Origin: SIG435 sp045530725
GTDB taxonomy: Bacteria; Bacillota; Clostridia; UMGS1810
DNA: 64,000 nucleotides
Direction: 5' to 3'
Assembly (NCBI GenBank): GCA_045530725.1
Contig: JAZSCT010000009.1
Location: 1 to 64,000 of the forward strand
Part shown: piece after piece, positions 7,967-17,308 of the stretch
Position numbering within the stretch: position 1 is the first letter of the stretch
Layout of the letters: each line of letters opens with the position of its first letter
Notes under the pieces: model-generated
Told to the model about the DNA's origin: nothing
Databases searched by the model: none
The model's input: only the letters and a program-made list of their open reading frames with translations
Translations under genes and position numbers: made by a program

Positions 7967-10003
7967 TTAAACTATTCTTTTGAACTGTTTTTCAAGTTGA
8001 TATTTGGTCATTTTTATTTCTATAGGTCTGCCGTGAGGACAGGTGTTTATAGCATCAAGTGTCTTAAGTCTTTCTACAAGATGCTCCATTTCTTTAAAGG
8101 TAAGAGCATGATTGCCTTTGAGTGCTCTTTTGCACGCCATGGTATGAAGAGCATCGTATTCCCTTTCGGACGGGGTAAGATTTTTACTCTTTTTCAGTTT
8201 GTCCGCCATTTCAAGGATAAGATCCCTTATGGAAATATCGCCTGCATCTACGGGAATCTGTCTTACTATTACTGTATTGATGCCAAAAGGTTCTATATCA
8301 AATCCAGCCAGTTTAAAAAACTCAATATTTTCGTTGATTCCCGAATATTCATCTGATGAAAATTCGAAGGTATATGGCATCATAAGTAACTGACTCTGAA
8401 CTGTACCCTCTTTGTAATCTTTGAGGAATTCTTCGAAATAAAGTCTTTCGTGTGCAGCATGCTGATCTATAAGGTGCATCTCGTCGCCCTTCTGAAGGAT
8501 TATATATGTGTCAAAAATCTGTCCGATTATCTTATAATCCTTAATATCTTCACACACATTGGCACTTTGCATTTCATCTGTGCCGGAAGGTTTCTCAGTT
8601 GTAATAGTCTTCTCAGGGGTGATATCTTCTGATTTTGGTTCTGATATAACAGTATCAGGATTAACCGAAATTTCCTTTTCGGAAAATGGACTTTGTGTAT
8701 GATTCTTCACTATACCGTCGGAATCTTCACTTACCAGTCGAGGGTTTTGCTCGCTGACTTTTACAAAACCTGTGTCTGTCCTTACAAATCCGAAGATATC
8801 GTCTTTTTTTAAAGAGGTAACAGAATTTGTCTGAGGTTTTGTTTCAGGTTTTATCTCTTTTCTTTCAATCTTTGCATCAGATGTTTCTTTTTTGTAATAT
8901 GATTCATCCTTCACAAATGAATCCTTCAAAAAACTGATCCTTTTCTGTTCTATTTCCTTCGGATCGAAGTTTACGGGAAAAGTCTTCTTGGGTGCGGTCA
9001 TTTCGGGGATGTATTTTTCTTTCTGCAAAGCGTTCTTGCAAGCCCAATAAACAGCATCAAAGATCTTTCTGTCGTCAGAAAATCTCACTTCCATCTTGGT
9101 AGGATGAACATTTACATCCACAAGATGAGCATTGATCTTCACACTTAACACACAGAAAGGAAATTTGCCTGTCATAAGGGAATTCTTGTATGCTTCACCG
9201 ATAGCAGCACTCATAACCTTTGATACAATGCTTCTTGAATTTATAAAAAATGACTGATAACTTCTGTTGGGTTTGGAAAGGAATGTATCACCGATACATC
9301 CTGATACCGAGACATTTTCATCCTCATATGAAACCTCGAGAAGATGTTTCATATAATCTCTTCCATATACAGCATATATTGCATTTTTGATATCAGAATC
9401 CCCTGTGGATGAAAGTACACTCTTTCCGTTCTGAATATACTTAAATGACAAAGATGTATTACCAAGAACTGCCTTATTTACCACATCGGTAACATATGCT
9501 GCTTCTGTGGAATCCTTCTTTAAAAATTTCATTCTTGCAGGTGTGTTGAAAAACAGATTTCTCACAATGATTGTAGTGCCGTCTGCACAACCTGCCTCAT
9601 TTTCTTCTGTTATAACTCCGCCCTCAACCGCTATCATATTGCCCATAGGGGCATCCTTCTGCTTGGAATATATTTCCACACGGCTTACTGCACAAATACT
9701 TGCAAGTGCCTCTCCTCTGAATCCCAATGTATAAATTCTGTCAAGGTCTTCCTTATCTTTTATCTTGCTTGTGGCATGAGGAAGGATGGCTTTTTTAAGG
9801 TCTTCTCTGTCCATACCCACGCCGTTATCCGCTATACGGATATATGTCATACCGCCGTTTTTTATCTCAACGGTGATATGGGTGCTTTGTGCATCTATGG
9901 AGTTTTCGATAAGTTCTTTGACCACAGAGGCGGGTCTTTCTACCACTTCGCCTGCGGCTATCATATTGTATATGGACTTGTCAAGGACATTAATTTTCCC
10001 CAT
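7967..10003 (-). CDS. mutL: DNA mismatch repair protein MutL (endonuclease type)
   Basis: About 678 residues. The N-terminal GHKL ATPase shows IAAGEVVERPASVVKELIEN, DNGVGM and GFRGEAL. A long low-complexity linker follows (roughly 340-480). The C-terminal dimerisation domain carries the metal-dependent endonuclease motif DQHAAHERLYFE and the CPHGRP motif, so this MutL should nick DNA itself, as in bacteria lacking MutH. Start at 10003 (MGKINVLD) fits the family; the upstream ATG at 10042 would add 13 non-conserved residues inside mutS. The coding region overlaps the mutS end by 14 bp, implying translational coupling. Confidence 0.96.
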   Translation of the reverse strand: MGKINVLDKSIYNMIAAGEVVERPASVVKELIENSIDAQSTHITVEIKNGGMTYIRIADNGVGMDREDLKKAILPHATSKIKDKEDLDRIYTLGFRGEALASICAVSRVEIYSKQKDAPMGNMIAVEGGVITEENEAGCADGTTIIVRNLFFNTPARMKFLKKDSTEAAYVTDVVNKAVLGNTSLSFKYIQNGKSVLSSTGDSDIKNAIYAVYGRDYMKHLLEVSYEDENVSVSGCIGDTFLSKPNRSYQSFFINSRSIVSKVMSAAIGEAYKNSLMTGKFPFCVLSVKINAHLVDVNVHPTKMEVRFSDDRKIFDAVYWACKNALQKEKYIPEMTAPKKTFPVNFDPKEIEQKRISFLKDSFVKDESYYKKETSDAKIERKEIKPETKPQTNSVTSLKKDDIFGFVRTDTGFVKVSEQNPRLVSEDSDGIVKNHTQSPFSEKEISVNPDTVISEPKSEDITPEKTITTEKPSGTDEMQSANVCEDIKDYKIIGQIFDTYIILQKGDEMHLIDQHAAHERLYFEEFLKDYKEGTVQSQLLMMPYTFEFSSDEYSGINENIEFFKLAGFDIEPFGINTVIVRQIPVDAGDISIRDLILEMADKLKKSKNLTPSEREYDALHTMACKRALKGNHALTFKEMEHLVERLKTLDAINTCPHGRPIEIKMTKYQLEKQFKRIV

Positions 10004-12602
10004 ATAATTCACATACCTTTTTCTGTAGTTTGTATATTTCATTCAATGCTTCGATAGGTGTAAGAGTAGATACGTCATAGTTTTTGATAGTATCCACAAT
10101 ATCATCGCAAAGTTTCTCTCCGTCTTCTTTTTCTTCTCTTACGGAGTACTCACCGATTATTTCACCGTTTTCGATACGTTTGAGCACTTCTTTTGCCCTG
10201 TCTGTTACTTCTTCGGGCACGCCTGCAAGTTTGGCAACTTCTATACCGAAACTGTCATCAGTACCGCCTTTGACAATTTTTCTTAAAAATGCTATATCAT
10301 CGCCCTTTTTCTTCACAAGGATTGAATAATTTTTTACGCCTTGGATGGAGTTTTCAAGGGCAGTAAGTTCGTGATAATGTGTGGCAAAAAGTGTCTTTGC
10401 ACCAATTTTTGATGTATCGCTTAAGTATTCCACTACTGCCCAGGCAATGGAAAGTCCGTCAAATGTGGATGTACCTCTTCCTATTTCATCAAGGATAAGG
10501 AGACTTTTTGCAGTAGCATTTTTTAATATATTTGCAACTTCGTTCATTTCCACCATAAATGTACTCTGTCCTGCTGCAAGATCATCTGATGCACCGACCC
10601 TTGTAAATATCTTGTCCACTACTCCCACACGGCAGTAGGATGCAGGTACAAATGAACCAATCTGAGCCATAAGGCTGATAATGGCAGTCTGTCTCATAAA
10701 TGTGGACTTACCTGCCATATTCGGTCCTGTAATAATGCCGAAACGGTTTTCTTCTGTGTCAAGATAAGTATCGTTCGGTACAAAAAGACTGTCTGTCATA
10801 AACACTTCCACAATGGGATGTCTGCCGTCTTTGATATCTATCACGTTAGAATCATCAACTATTGGTCTAACATAGTTGTTGTTTGATGCAACAAATGAAA
10901 GTGCGCATATAACATCAAGCACAGATATAAGTTTTGCCGCAAGCTGAAGTCTTTCTATATTGTGAAAAACTGCATTTCTTACAGATGTGAAATCTTCGTA
11001 TTCAAGGGCAAAGATTTTTTCCTTGGCACCAAGAATTGTAGATTCAAGTTCTTTCAGTTCCTGTGTAATATATCTTTCACAGTTTGTAAGAGTCTGCTTT
11101 CTTATGTAGTGATCAGGTGCTTTGTCAATATTTGACTTGGATATTTCGATATAATATCCAAAGACCTTATTGTATGAAACCTTAAGGTTTTTCACCCCTG
11201 TGGCTTCTCTTTCTCTTCCTTCGATTTCTGCAATGACTGATGCAGAGTTGCCTGCCAGTTCTCTTAAGGAATCAAGATTTTTGTCAAATCCTTCTTTGAT
11301 CATACCGCCCTCTTTTACTGTGGTGGGGGCATCTTCTACAAATGCAGAGTCAATGAGTTTGTATATATCATCAAGAGGATCGAAGTTTGAATATATATTG
11401 GATATCATATCGCTCTTTGAATCAGAAATAAGACTTATGATATCGGGGATATATTTAAGAGAATTTTTCAAAGATACAAAGTCTCTTGCATTTGCACTCT
11501 GATATACTATCTTGGATATAATTCTTTCTATATCTGTAATACCTCTCAAGAGTCCTGCAAGTTCTTCCCTCTTATAAGGGTTTGATTCAAGTTCTTCTAC
11601 TGCATCGAGTCTTAAGTTGATTTCCTTTGAATCAATGAGAGGCTGTTCCACCCATTTTTTGATAAGACGTGAACCCATCGAGGTCTTTGTCTTGTCAAGG
11701 ATACCAAGAAGAGAGCCTTTTTTTGTCTTGTCACGAAGGGTTTCGGTGATTTCAAGGTTTCTTCTTGAGGAAGCATCTATCTCCATATATTCTTCCGAAA
11801 GATAAAATGATACTTTGTTTATATGGGATAAATCTACTTTTTGTGTTTCGTTTAAGAATTTGAGAGAAGCACCTACTGCTCTCTTAGCAAAGTGTCTGTC
11901 TGAGAGTTCGTTTGTACTCTGGGATGCCATACCGAATTTCTCAGATATTTTCCATGTGCTCATATCCTCATCAAATGATGAATCAGGATAATAAGACATA
12001 TAGAAATTGAATTTATGCAACAGATTGTCAAAGAGTTTTCTGAATTTAACCGCTTTATCGTTTACAACAATTTCTGTAGGAGAAAAGCAGGCAAGTACAT
12101 TTGACAGTCTTGCCTCCGCCATATCATTTCGTCCTTCTGTACAGAACATTTCCCCTGTGGATACATCTGTGAAGCACACACCGAAGTCGTGATCATCAAG
12201 ATATACTACTGCAAGGTAATTATTGTCACTTCCTGTAAGGACTGCATCCATATTGGCAGTACCGGGTGTGATAATACGGATTACTTCCCTCTTGACAATA
12301 TCCTTTGTCATAGAAGGGTCTTCCATCTGCTCGCATATAGCGACTTTGTAACCCTTCTTTACAAGTTTGGCAATATAACCGTTGGCGCTGTGAAAAGGAA
12401 CACCGCACATAGGCGCTCTCTCTTCAAGACCGCAGTTTCTGCCTGTAAGAGTAAGTTCGAGTTCTCTTGATGCAGTCTTTGCATCATCAAAAAACATCTC
12501 GTAAAAGTCCCCGAGTCTGAAAAATACTATACAGTCTTTATGTTGTTCTTTTATCTCAAGATACTGTCTCATCATAGTGGTGAGACCTGATTTTTGTTGC
12601 AT
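9990..12602 (-). CDS. mutS: DNA mismatch repair protein MutS
   Basis: An 870-residue mismatch-recognition ATPase. The N-terminal mismatch-binding motif G-D-F-Y-E-M-F is at about residues 32-38 (Phe-x-Glu present). The connector, core and clamp domains follow, then the ABC-type ATPase with Walker A GPNMAGKSTFMRQ near 620, Walker B LLILDEIGRGTST, and FATHYHEL. It is located 30 bp after the YlbF-family gene and overlaps mutL. Complete and typical for MutS1. Confidence 0.97.
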   Translation of the reverse strand: MQQKSGLTTMMRQYLEIKEQHKDCIVFFRLGDFYEMFFDDAKTASRELELTLTGRNCGLEERAPMCGVPFHSANGYIAKLVKKGYKVAICEQMEDPSMTKDIVKREVIRIITPGTANMDAVLTGSDNNYLAVVYLDDHDFGVCFTDVSTGEMFCTEGRNDMAEARLSNVLACFSPTEIVVNDKAVKFRKLFDNLLHKFNFYMSYYPDSSFDEDMSTWKISEKFGMASQSTNELSDRHFAKRAVGASLKFLNETQKVDLSHINKVSFYLSEEYMEIDASSRRNLEITETLRDKTKKGSLLGILDKTKTSMGSRLIKKWVEQPLIDSKEINLRLDAVEELESNPYKREELAGLLRGITDIERIISKIVYQSANARDFVSLKNSLKYIPDIISLISDSKSDMISNIYSNFDPLDDIYKLIDSAFVEDAPTTVKEGGMIKEGFDKNLDSLRELAGNSASVIAEIEGREREATGVKNLKVSYNKVFGYYIEISKSNIDKAPDHYIRKQTLTNCERYITQELKELESTILGAKEKIFALEYEDFTSVRNAVFHNIERLQLAAKLISVLDVICALSFVASNNNYVRPIVDDSNVIDIKDGRHPIVEVFMTDSLFVPNDTYLDTEENRFGIITGPNMAGKSTFMRQTAIISLMAQIGSFVPASYCRVGVVDKIFTRVGASDDLAAGQSTFMVEMNEVANILKNATAKSLLILDEIGRGTSTFDGLSIAWAVVEYLSDTSKIGAKTLFATHYHELTALENSIQGVKNYSILVKKKGDDIAFLRKIVKGGTDDSFGIEVAKLAGVPEEVTDRAKEVLKRIENGEIIGEYSVREEKEDGEKLCDDIVDTIKNYDVSTLTPIEALNEIYKLQKKVCELYGEN

Positions 12603-12632
12603 AACGATTCTCTCTTTCGTAAAAATTAACTA

Positions 12633-13031
12633 CTAGTGGCAGCCTGAACAACTTGAACAGCCTGAACAGTTTCCGCCGCAACCTGATTCTTCTTCACCTG
12701 TAATGTAGTATGAAAGAATAGTGTTTACCTGATTCATAAGGTTTGAAAAATTCTGTTGCGCCTGAATATATCTCTGAATACTTGGATTCTTTATAATCTT
12801 ACCGAAAGCAGCCTGAGCCTTTACGTTAAGTTCTTCGTATTTTTCCTTTGTGATATTGGGATCTGCTGCCTCTTTTGAAAGTTCTTCCTGAGTATTATGA
12901 TACTCCATCATAAGTTCTACTGCTTCTTTGTCATCAAGCTGAGCCGCTTCTGCTTCTTTGTATTCTTTAAGTTCATCGCTTTCCTTGATGAGCATTCCAA
13001 GTTCTTTTGCTTTTTCAATAATCTGTGACAT
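12633..13031 (-). CDS. YlbF/YmcA-family protein with cysteine-rich tail
   Basis: A 132-residue, mostly helical protein of the YlbF/YmcA (Com_YlbF) family; in Bacillus subtilis related proteins form the Y-complex with YaaT, which binds Fe-S clusters and modulates RNase Y. The first 115 residues are charged helices (EKAKELGMLIKESDELKEYK and similar). The last 17 residues form an unusual tail with six cysteines (C-G-G-N-C-S-G-C-S-S-C-S-G-C-H), which looks able to bind metal or an Fe-S cluster. It lies between miaB and mutS with gaps of 20 and 30 bp. Family call good; role of the tail is inference. Confidence 0.85.
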   Translation of the reverse strand: MSQIIEKAKELGMLIKESDELKEYKEAEAAQLDDKEAVELMMEYHNTQEELSKEAADPNITKEKYEELNVKAQAAFGKIIKNPSIQRYIQAQQNFSNLMNQVNTILSYYITGEEESGCGGNCSGCSSCSGCH

Positions 13032-13051
13032 TTCTTAAATCTCCTTTTGTT

Positions 13052-14470
13052 TTATTCACACAAATCTCCATACAATGACCATGTATGGGCTGTGGTGATT
13101 TTTATATTTACAATCTGTCCTTTGAGACTTTCGTCTCCCTTAAAGTGAACAAGTTTTCCGCCGTCTGTCCTTCCCGTAAGGTATTCGGGGTTGTTCTTAC
13201 TTAACCCTTCTACAAGCACCGGGTAGGTGTTGCCTTCATATTCTTTGTTTATTTCGGCAGAAATTGTGTTTTGTACTTCAAGCATTCTGTCAAAATTTCT
13301 TTTCTTATCTTCAGCACTGATCACATCATCCATTACTGCGGCAGGTGTGCCTACTCTCTTTGAGTATATGAAAGAAAATATTACATCATAGCGCACTTTA
13401 CTTAAAACATCGATTGTATATTCAAAATCCTCATTTGTCTCTGTAGGAAATCCCACTATAATGTCTGTGGTAAGGGTGATACCTGGGATTCTCTCTTTGA
13501 CTTTTCTGATTTTTTCAAGGTACTCATCTCTTGTATATTTTCTGTTCATAGTTTTAAGTACACTGTCGCTTCCGCATTGGATGGGAAGATGAAGTTGTTT
13601 GCATACCTTAGGTGTGGTAGCGATTGTATCTATGAGTTTGTCGCTTAAGTCCTTTGGGTGACTTGTCATAAAGCGGATTCTTTGGATTCCATCTACCTTG
13701 GAAACTTCCTTTAGCAAATCTGCGAAATCAAGACCACCCTCTATATCCTTGCCGTAGGAATTCACATTCTGTCCCAAAAGTGTTACTTCTTTTACCCCTT
13801 TATCCGCAAGGAGTCTTACTTCTTCTATAATATGTGAAACATCTCTGCTTCTTTCTCTGCCTCTTACATAAGGTACTATACAATATGTGCAGAAATTGTT
13901 GCAGCCATACATTACAGAAACCCCTGCACACACACTTCCGTCACGATATACGGGAATCTCTTCGGCAATTCTTCCGTCAGAGTTCTCTGCATCTATGACC
14001 CTTTTCTCACCAAGAAAGGCATTGTGAAGAATTTCCGGGAAACGATAAAGGGCATGTGTGCCGAAAATAAGATTGACAAAAGGAAATGATCGTCTCATTT
14101 TCTTTACAATGTGTTCCTGTTGAATCATACATCCGCACACGCCTATGATAAGGTCAGGATTTTTCCTTTTGAGATTTTTGAGTGCTCCGATATTGCCGAA
14201 GACTTTCAGTTCGGCATTTTCTCTTACGGCACAGGTGTTGTAAATAATCACATCCGCCTTTTCCTTATCTTCTGTAAGAAGATACCCCATATCAAGAAGC
14301 ATCCCCTGAAGTTTTTCCCCGTCGTTTACATTCTGGGCACAACCGTATGTTTCCACAAATGCATAGAAGGTTCTGTGTTTATTTTCAAGTATTAACTTTA
14401 TATTATTACAAAACTGTTTTTGTCTTGAAATCTCTTCATCCGAGACTATAATTTCTTCTCTTTTTGACAT
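13052..14470 (-). CDS. miaB: tRNA-2-methylthio-N6-dimethylallyladenosine synthase
   Basis: A 472-residue radical SAM methylthiotransferase that converts i6A37 to ms2i6A37. The N-terminal UPF0004 domain shows the three auxiliary-cluster cysteines (ETYGCAQN, NTCAVRENAE, GVCGCM). The radical SAM motif is CNNFCTYC near residue 190. The C-terminal TRAM domain is present (GNTYPVLVEG...GQIVNIKIT). It is the first gene of the long cluster and has its own promoter. miaA, giving its substrate, lies downstream. Confidence 0.97.
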   Translation of the reverse strand: MSKREEIIVSDEEISRQKQFCNNIKLILENKHRTFYAFVETYGCAQNVNDGEKLQGMLLDMGYLLTEDKEKADVIIYNTCAVRENAELKVFGNIGALKNLKRKNPDLIIGVCGCMIQQEHIVKKMRRSFPFVNLIFGTHALYRFPEILHNAFLGEKRVIDAENSDGRIAEEIPVYRDGSVCAGVSVMYGCNNFCTYCIVPYVRGRERSRDVSHIIEEVRLLADKGVKEVTLLGQNVNSYGKDIEGGLDFADLLKEVSKVDGIQRIRFMTSHPKDLSDKLIDTIATTPKVCKQLHLPIQCGSDSVLKTMNRKYTRDEYLEKIRKVKERIPGITLTTDIIVGFPTETNEDFEYTIDVLSKVRYDVIFSFIYSKRVGTPAAVMDDVISAEDKKRNFDRMLEVQNTISAEINKEYEGNTYPVLVEGLSKNNPEYLTGRTDGGKLVHFKGDESLKGQIVNIKITTAHTWSLYGDLCE

Positions 14471-14498
14471 TTTTATCTCCTGAAAGCATTATTAAGTA

Positions 14499-14527
14499 AT
14501 TATATCATAAAATGCTTATCAAATCAA
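14499..14527 (-). promoter_or_regulatory. Sigma-A-type promoter of the miaB-ileS cluster
   Basis: On the minus strand TTGATT, a 17-base spacer and TATAAT, about 28 bases upstream of the miaB start, with GGAG in front of the ATG. The only clear promoter seen for the 14-kb cluster. Confidence 0.75.
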
Positions 14528-14563
14528 CCTTTAATTAGTATTTTTTATCACGAAAAAATAAAA

Positions 14564-14593
14564 ACCGATACAGAAAAAACTTCCTGTACCGGT
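14564..14593 (-). terminator. Terminator after the DUF4364 gene
   Basis: A 10-bp stem with one mismatch (14564-14573 with 14584-14593), with A-runs on the left giving a U-tract on the minus-strand transcript. Confidence 0.7.
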
Positions 14594-14609
14594 ATGTGAA
14601 TCTTATATA

Positions 14610-15161
14610 TTATTCATCTTTCATTTCAGGTTCTTCAAACATAATTCTGAATATTTCCTGATATATTTTTTCGTTATTATCTTTGAATATCTTGCAGCAT
14701 TCTCTTGCAGTTTCAAGTCCGCCCACCGTAAGGTCCAGTTTAAACATCGGTCTGTCTGCCTCATTTATCTCAAGATGTGCCATATAAGTGTGATCATCAA
14801 TGGGAACAGGCTCTGCTACAACCTGCTTTTCGATTTTGAGTTTTTTGTTTATATCTTCGCAGGCGGTGATAAGTTTTTCCCTGATACTGAACGGAAGTGA
14901 ATTGTAGAAATATTCCACAGTTTCTTCGCCCTTATCCGTAAGAGAAAAGCCATATTTACCTTCCACCTTAAGTTCTTTGATATTGTCTGCTTCAGTTAAC
15001 TTCTGGGCAGCATCTCCCACTTCAAAGAAATTGGCATCAAGGCATGAGGAAATACAGGATGAAACCATCTGTGCATCCACTATAGATCTAATATTCTTTA
15101 TCACATACAAAACTGCAATCTGTAATTCAAATTCTGTAGGTCTGTATATATGATGTTCCAT
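14610..15161 (-). CDS. DUF4364 family protein (winged-helix-like regulator)
   Basis: About 183 residues. The N-terminal half (FELQIAVLYVIKNIRS... GFSLTDKGEETVEYF) reads like a winged-helix DNA-binding domain and matches the DUF4364 family common in Clostridia; the C-terminal half (KLDLTVGGLETARECCKIF) is the family's conserved second domain. The start at 15161 is chosen because GGAGG lies 5 bases upstream; the next ATG up (15179) directly abuts the terminator stem of the preceding gene. Target and function are unknown. Confidence 0.8.
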   Translation of the reverse strand: MEHHIYRPTEFELQIAVLYVIKNIRSIVDAQMVSSCISSCLDANFFEVGDAAQKLTEADNIKELKVEGKYGFSLTDKGEETVEYFYNSLPFSIREKLITACEDINKKLKIEKQVVAEPVPIDDHTYMAHLEINEADRPMFKLDLTVGGLETARECCKIFKDNNEKIYQEIFRIMFEEPEMKDE

Positions 15162-15180
15162 CTTATCCTCCAAAAACATA

Positions 15181-15202
15181 TAGCGTCGATTACACGACGC
15201 TA
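15181..15202 (-). terminator. Hairpin between the HPr-like gene and the DUF4364 gene
   Basis: A perfect 8-bp GC-rich stem (15181-15188 with 15195-15202), 6-base loop, followed on the minus strand by TATGTTTTT. Probably terminates or attenuates the HPr-like transcript ahead of DUF4364. Confidence 0.65.
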
Positions 15203-15227
15203 TAAATGTATGTAAACTTATTGTTTA

Positions 15228-15464
15228 TCAATCTACGATATATGGTGCAAGTTCCTTCACAAGTGCATCTGCATCGCCGTTATCTGAAACAATTTCTGCC
15301 TTGATAGGCTTGGTAAGATCAAGACTGAAAATACCCATAATTGACTTGGCATCAACTACGTATCTTCCTGAAGCAAGATCCATTTCTGTATCAAAACGGC
15401 ACACAATGTTTACAAAATTCTTTACATCATTGATTTCTTTCAATAAAATGTTAAATGTTTTCAT
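15228..15464 (-). CDS. HPr-like protein lacking the active-site histidine
   Basis: A 78-residue HPr-fold protein. The regulatory-serine region is conserved (VVDAKSIMGIFSLDLTKPI, Ser in KSIMG, equivalent to Ser46). The segment that should carry His15 (KEINDVKNFVNIVCRF) has no histidine at all, so it cannot serve as a PTS phosphocarrier. This recalls Crh of Bacillus, which keeps Ser46 but lost His15 and acts as a catabolite-repression co-effector. It has its own consensus promoter and a hairpin behind it. A regulatory role via HPr kinase is plausible; no hprK is in the window. Confidence 0.8.
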   Translation of the reverse strand: MKTFNILLKEINDVKNFVNIVCRFDTEMDLASGRYVVDAKSIMGIFSLDLTKPIKAEIVSDNGDADALVKELAPYIVD

Positions 15465-15515
15465 CTCAAATGCTCCTCTCTGACTTTAAGTAAAGTGTAA
15501 TACACTCATATTTAG

Positions 15516-15544
15516 ATAATACAACAAAACCCAAAGTATGTCAA
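15516..15544 (-). promoter_or_regulatory. Promoter of the HPr-like gene
   Basis: Minus strand TTGACA, 17-base spacer, TATTAT; a near-consensus sigma-A promoter about 50 bp before the start. Confidence 0.8.
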
Positions 15545-15576
15545 ATGTTTTTTGTTGTTTTTTTGGTCGGTTTGTG

Positions 15577-15605
15577 TTGATTTATGTCAAAAAAAATGGT
15601 AGAAT
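15577..15605 (+). promoter_or_regulatory. Promoter of the PQQ-propeller lipoprotein gene
   Basis: TTGATT, 17 bases, TAGAAT, about 34 bp upstream of the ATG at 15640; ribosome-binding site GAGGTGA at 15627-15633. It is divergent from the HPr-like promoter, with 32 bp between the -35 boxes. Confidence 0.7.
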
Positions 15606-15639
15606 GCATAGTGTATATACTTGTATGAGGTGACAATCT

Positions 15640-17268
15640 ATGAAAAAATGTCTTTCTGTCTTACTACTTGTGATTATTCTTGCAGGTTGCAGGCAGTCAA
15701 ATATACCTGCAGGATACGAAAATACTCCTGCACCAAAACCAAAAAAAGAAACAGAATACACTATATCCCCCTTATCAAATGAGGACTCCGATCCAAAAAA
15801 CTGGTCAGTAATATGGGAGATATTTGAAAACAATCAGCCTGTTGATTCATTCAGACGGGAAAAGGATATATATTTTGAACATGCAAACTATTACTATCTG
15901 AATGAAGGTGTCACCACATTTCGCGGAAACAATTACAGAAACAGTCCCACATACGGAACTGTGGATATAAAAGACAATTCCCTTGATATAATCTGGCAAC
16001 ACAGTATCGGCACTCTTGGCGACTGGTCAGGCTGCGGATGGTCAGGTCAGCCCCTTATTGTAAGATGGGCAAGGGAAACAAGAGAGATAATGAATATCTT
16101 TCCTGAGAAAAAGCAAAAGGAAAACCTTGCAGAAGTAATATATGCCACTATGGACGGAAATATTTACTTCTATGATCTTGAAGACGGAACACCTACCCGA
16201 GACAAACTGAATGTTGGTATGACTTTTAAAGGTACAGGCACACTTGACCCCAGAGGATATCCGATTATGTACATAGGCTCAGGCATTGCTACAGATGAAA
16301 AGAGCCAGAGAATGTATGCAATAGATCTTATAGAAAACAAAGTCATATATGAGCAGTCGGGTTTAGATCCCCAGGCTTTGAGAGGATGGGCGGCTTTTGA
16401 CTCATCACCTATAATAGATGGGGAAACAGACACACTTATATGGCCGGGAGAAAACGGTATCCTTTATACAATAAAACTCAACACCGTCTATGATGCAGAA
16501 AACGGAAAAATCACCATCAATCCTGAAAATGTGGCGAAATGCCGCTACAGAACAGCCCTTACAGACAAGGGAAGATGGCACGGATTCGAAAGCAGTTGCG
16601 TAGCGGTGGGAAATCATCTCTATGTAACAGAAAACAGCGGAATGATGTTCTGTATAGACCTTAATACCATGGAACTTGTGTGGGCTAAAAATATCCTTGA
16701 TGATTCCAACTCAACTCCTGTATTTGAATGGACAGAAGACTGCGAAGGTGCTATATATACTGCACCTGCCCTAAGATGGACTGCAGAAGATTCAATAGGA
16801 AGTACCACAATATTCAAACTTGATGCAAAATGCGGAGATATTCTCTGGTCAAATACATATCCTTGTGTAAGAAACGGCGACAATTCAGGTGGTGTGCAGT
16901 CATCCCCTGCCATCGGAAAGAAAGGCAGCGACATTGAAAACCTTATTTTCTTTAACATTGCATCCACACCTACCCCATATAAGGGATTGCTCATTGCATT
17001 TGACAAGGAAACAGGAAATGTGGTATGGGAACATACAATGAACAGTTACACATGGAGTTCTCCTGCCCCAGTATATACAAATCAGGGCAAAGGGTATATT
17101 ATAATATGTGATAGCGCAGGAAACGTGAAACTTATAGATGGAAAAAGCGGCACATATCTTACATCTGTAAACATCGGCTCAAATGTGGAAGCATCTCCTG
17201 CAGTATTTGAAGACACACTTGTGGTAGGCACAAGAGGATGCAGAATATGTGCAATAAAAATAAAATAA
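15640..17268 (+). CDS. PQQ-like beta-propeller lipoprotein
   Basis: A 542-residue exported protein. Residues 1-17 are a lipoprotein signal peptide with lipobox LAGC (Cys17), so the mature protein is lipid-anchored on the outer face of the membrane. The rest is a PQQ-like beta-propeller with repeated blades such as LDIIWQHSIG, GDILWSNTY, GNVVWEHTM and GSTYLTSV-like strands and aromatic W docking residues. No catalytic residues of quinoproteins can be assigned; such propellers are often scaffolds. The next gene, mtaB, starts 40 bp downstream and may be co-transcribed. Function unknown. Confidence 0.8.
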   Translation: MKKCLSVLLLVIILAGCRQSNIPAGYENTPAPKPKKETEYTISPLSNEDSDPKNWSVIWEIFENNQPVDSFRREKDIYFEHANYYYLNEGVTTFRGNNYRNSPTYGTVDIKDNSLDIIWQHSIGTLGDWSGCGWSGQPLIVRWARETREIMNIFPEKKQKENLAEVIYATMDGNIYFYDLEDGTPTRDKLNVGMTFKGTGTLDPRGYPIMYIGSGIATDEKSQRMYAIDLIENKVIYEQSGLDPQALRGWAAFDSSPIIDGETDTLIWPGENGILYTIKLNTVYDAENGKITINPENVAKCRYRTALTDKGRWHGFESSCVAVGNHLYVTENSGMMFCIDLNTMELVWAKNILDDSNSTPVFEWTEDCEGAIYTAPALRWTAEDSIGSTTIFKLDAKCGDILWSNTYPCVRNGDNSGGVQSSPAIGKKGSDIENLIFFNIASTPTPYKGLLIAFDKETGNVVWEHTMNSYTWSSPAPVYTNQGKGYIIICDSAGNVKLIDGKSGTYLTSVNIGSNVEASPAVFEDTLVVGTRGCRICAIKIK

Positions 17269-17308
17269 TATCATACCAAAAACTAATATCAGAAGGAATG
17301 AAAACTAT

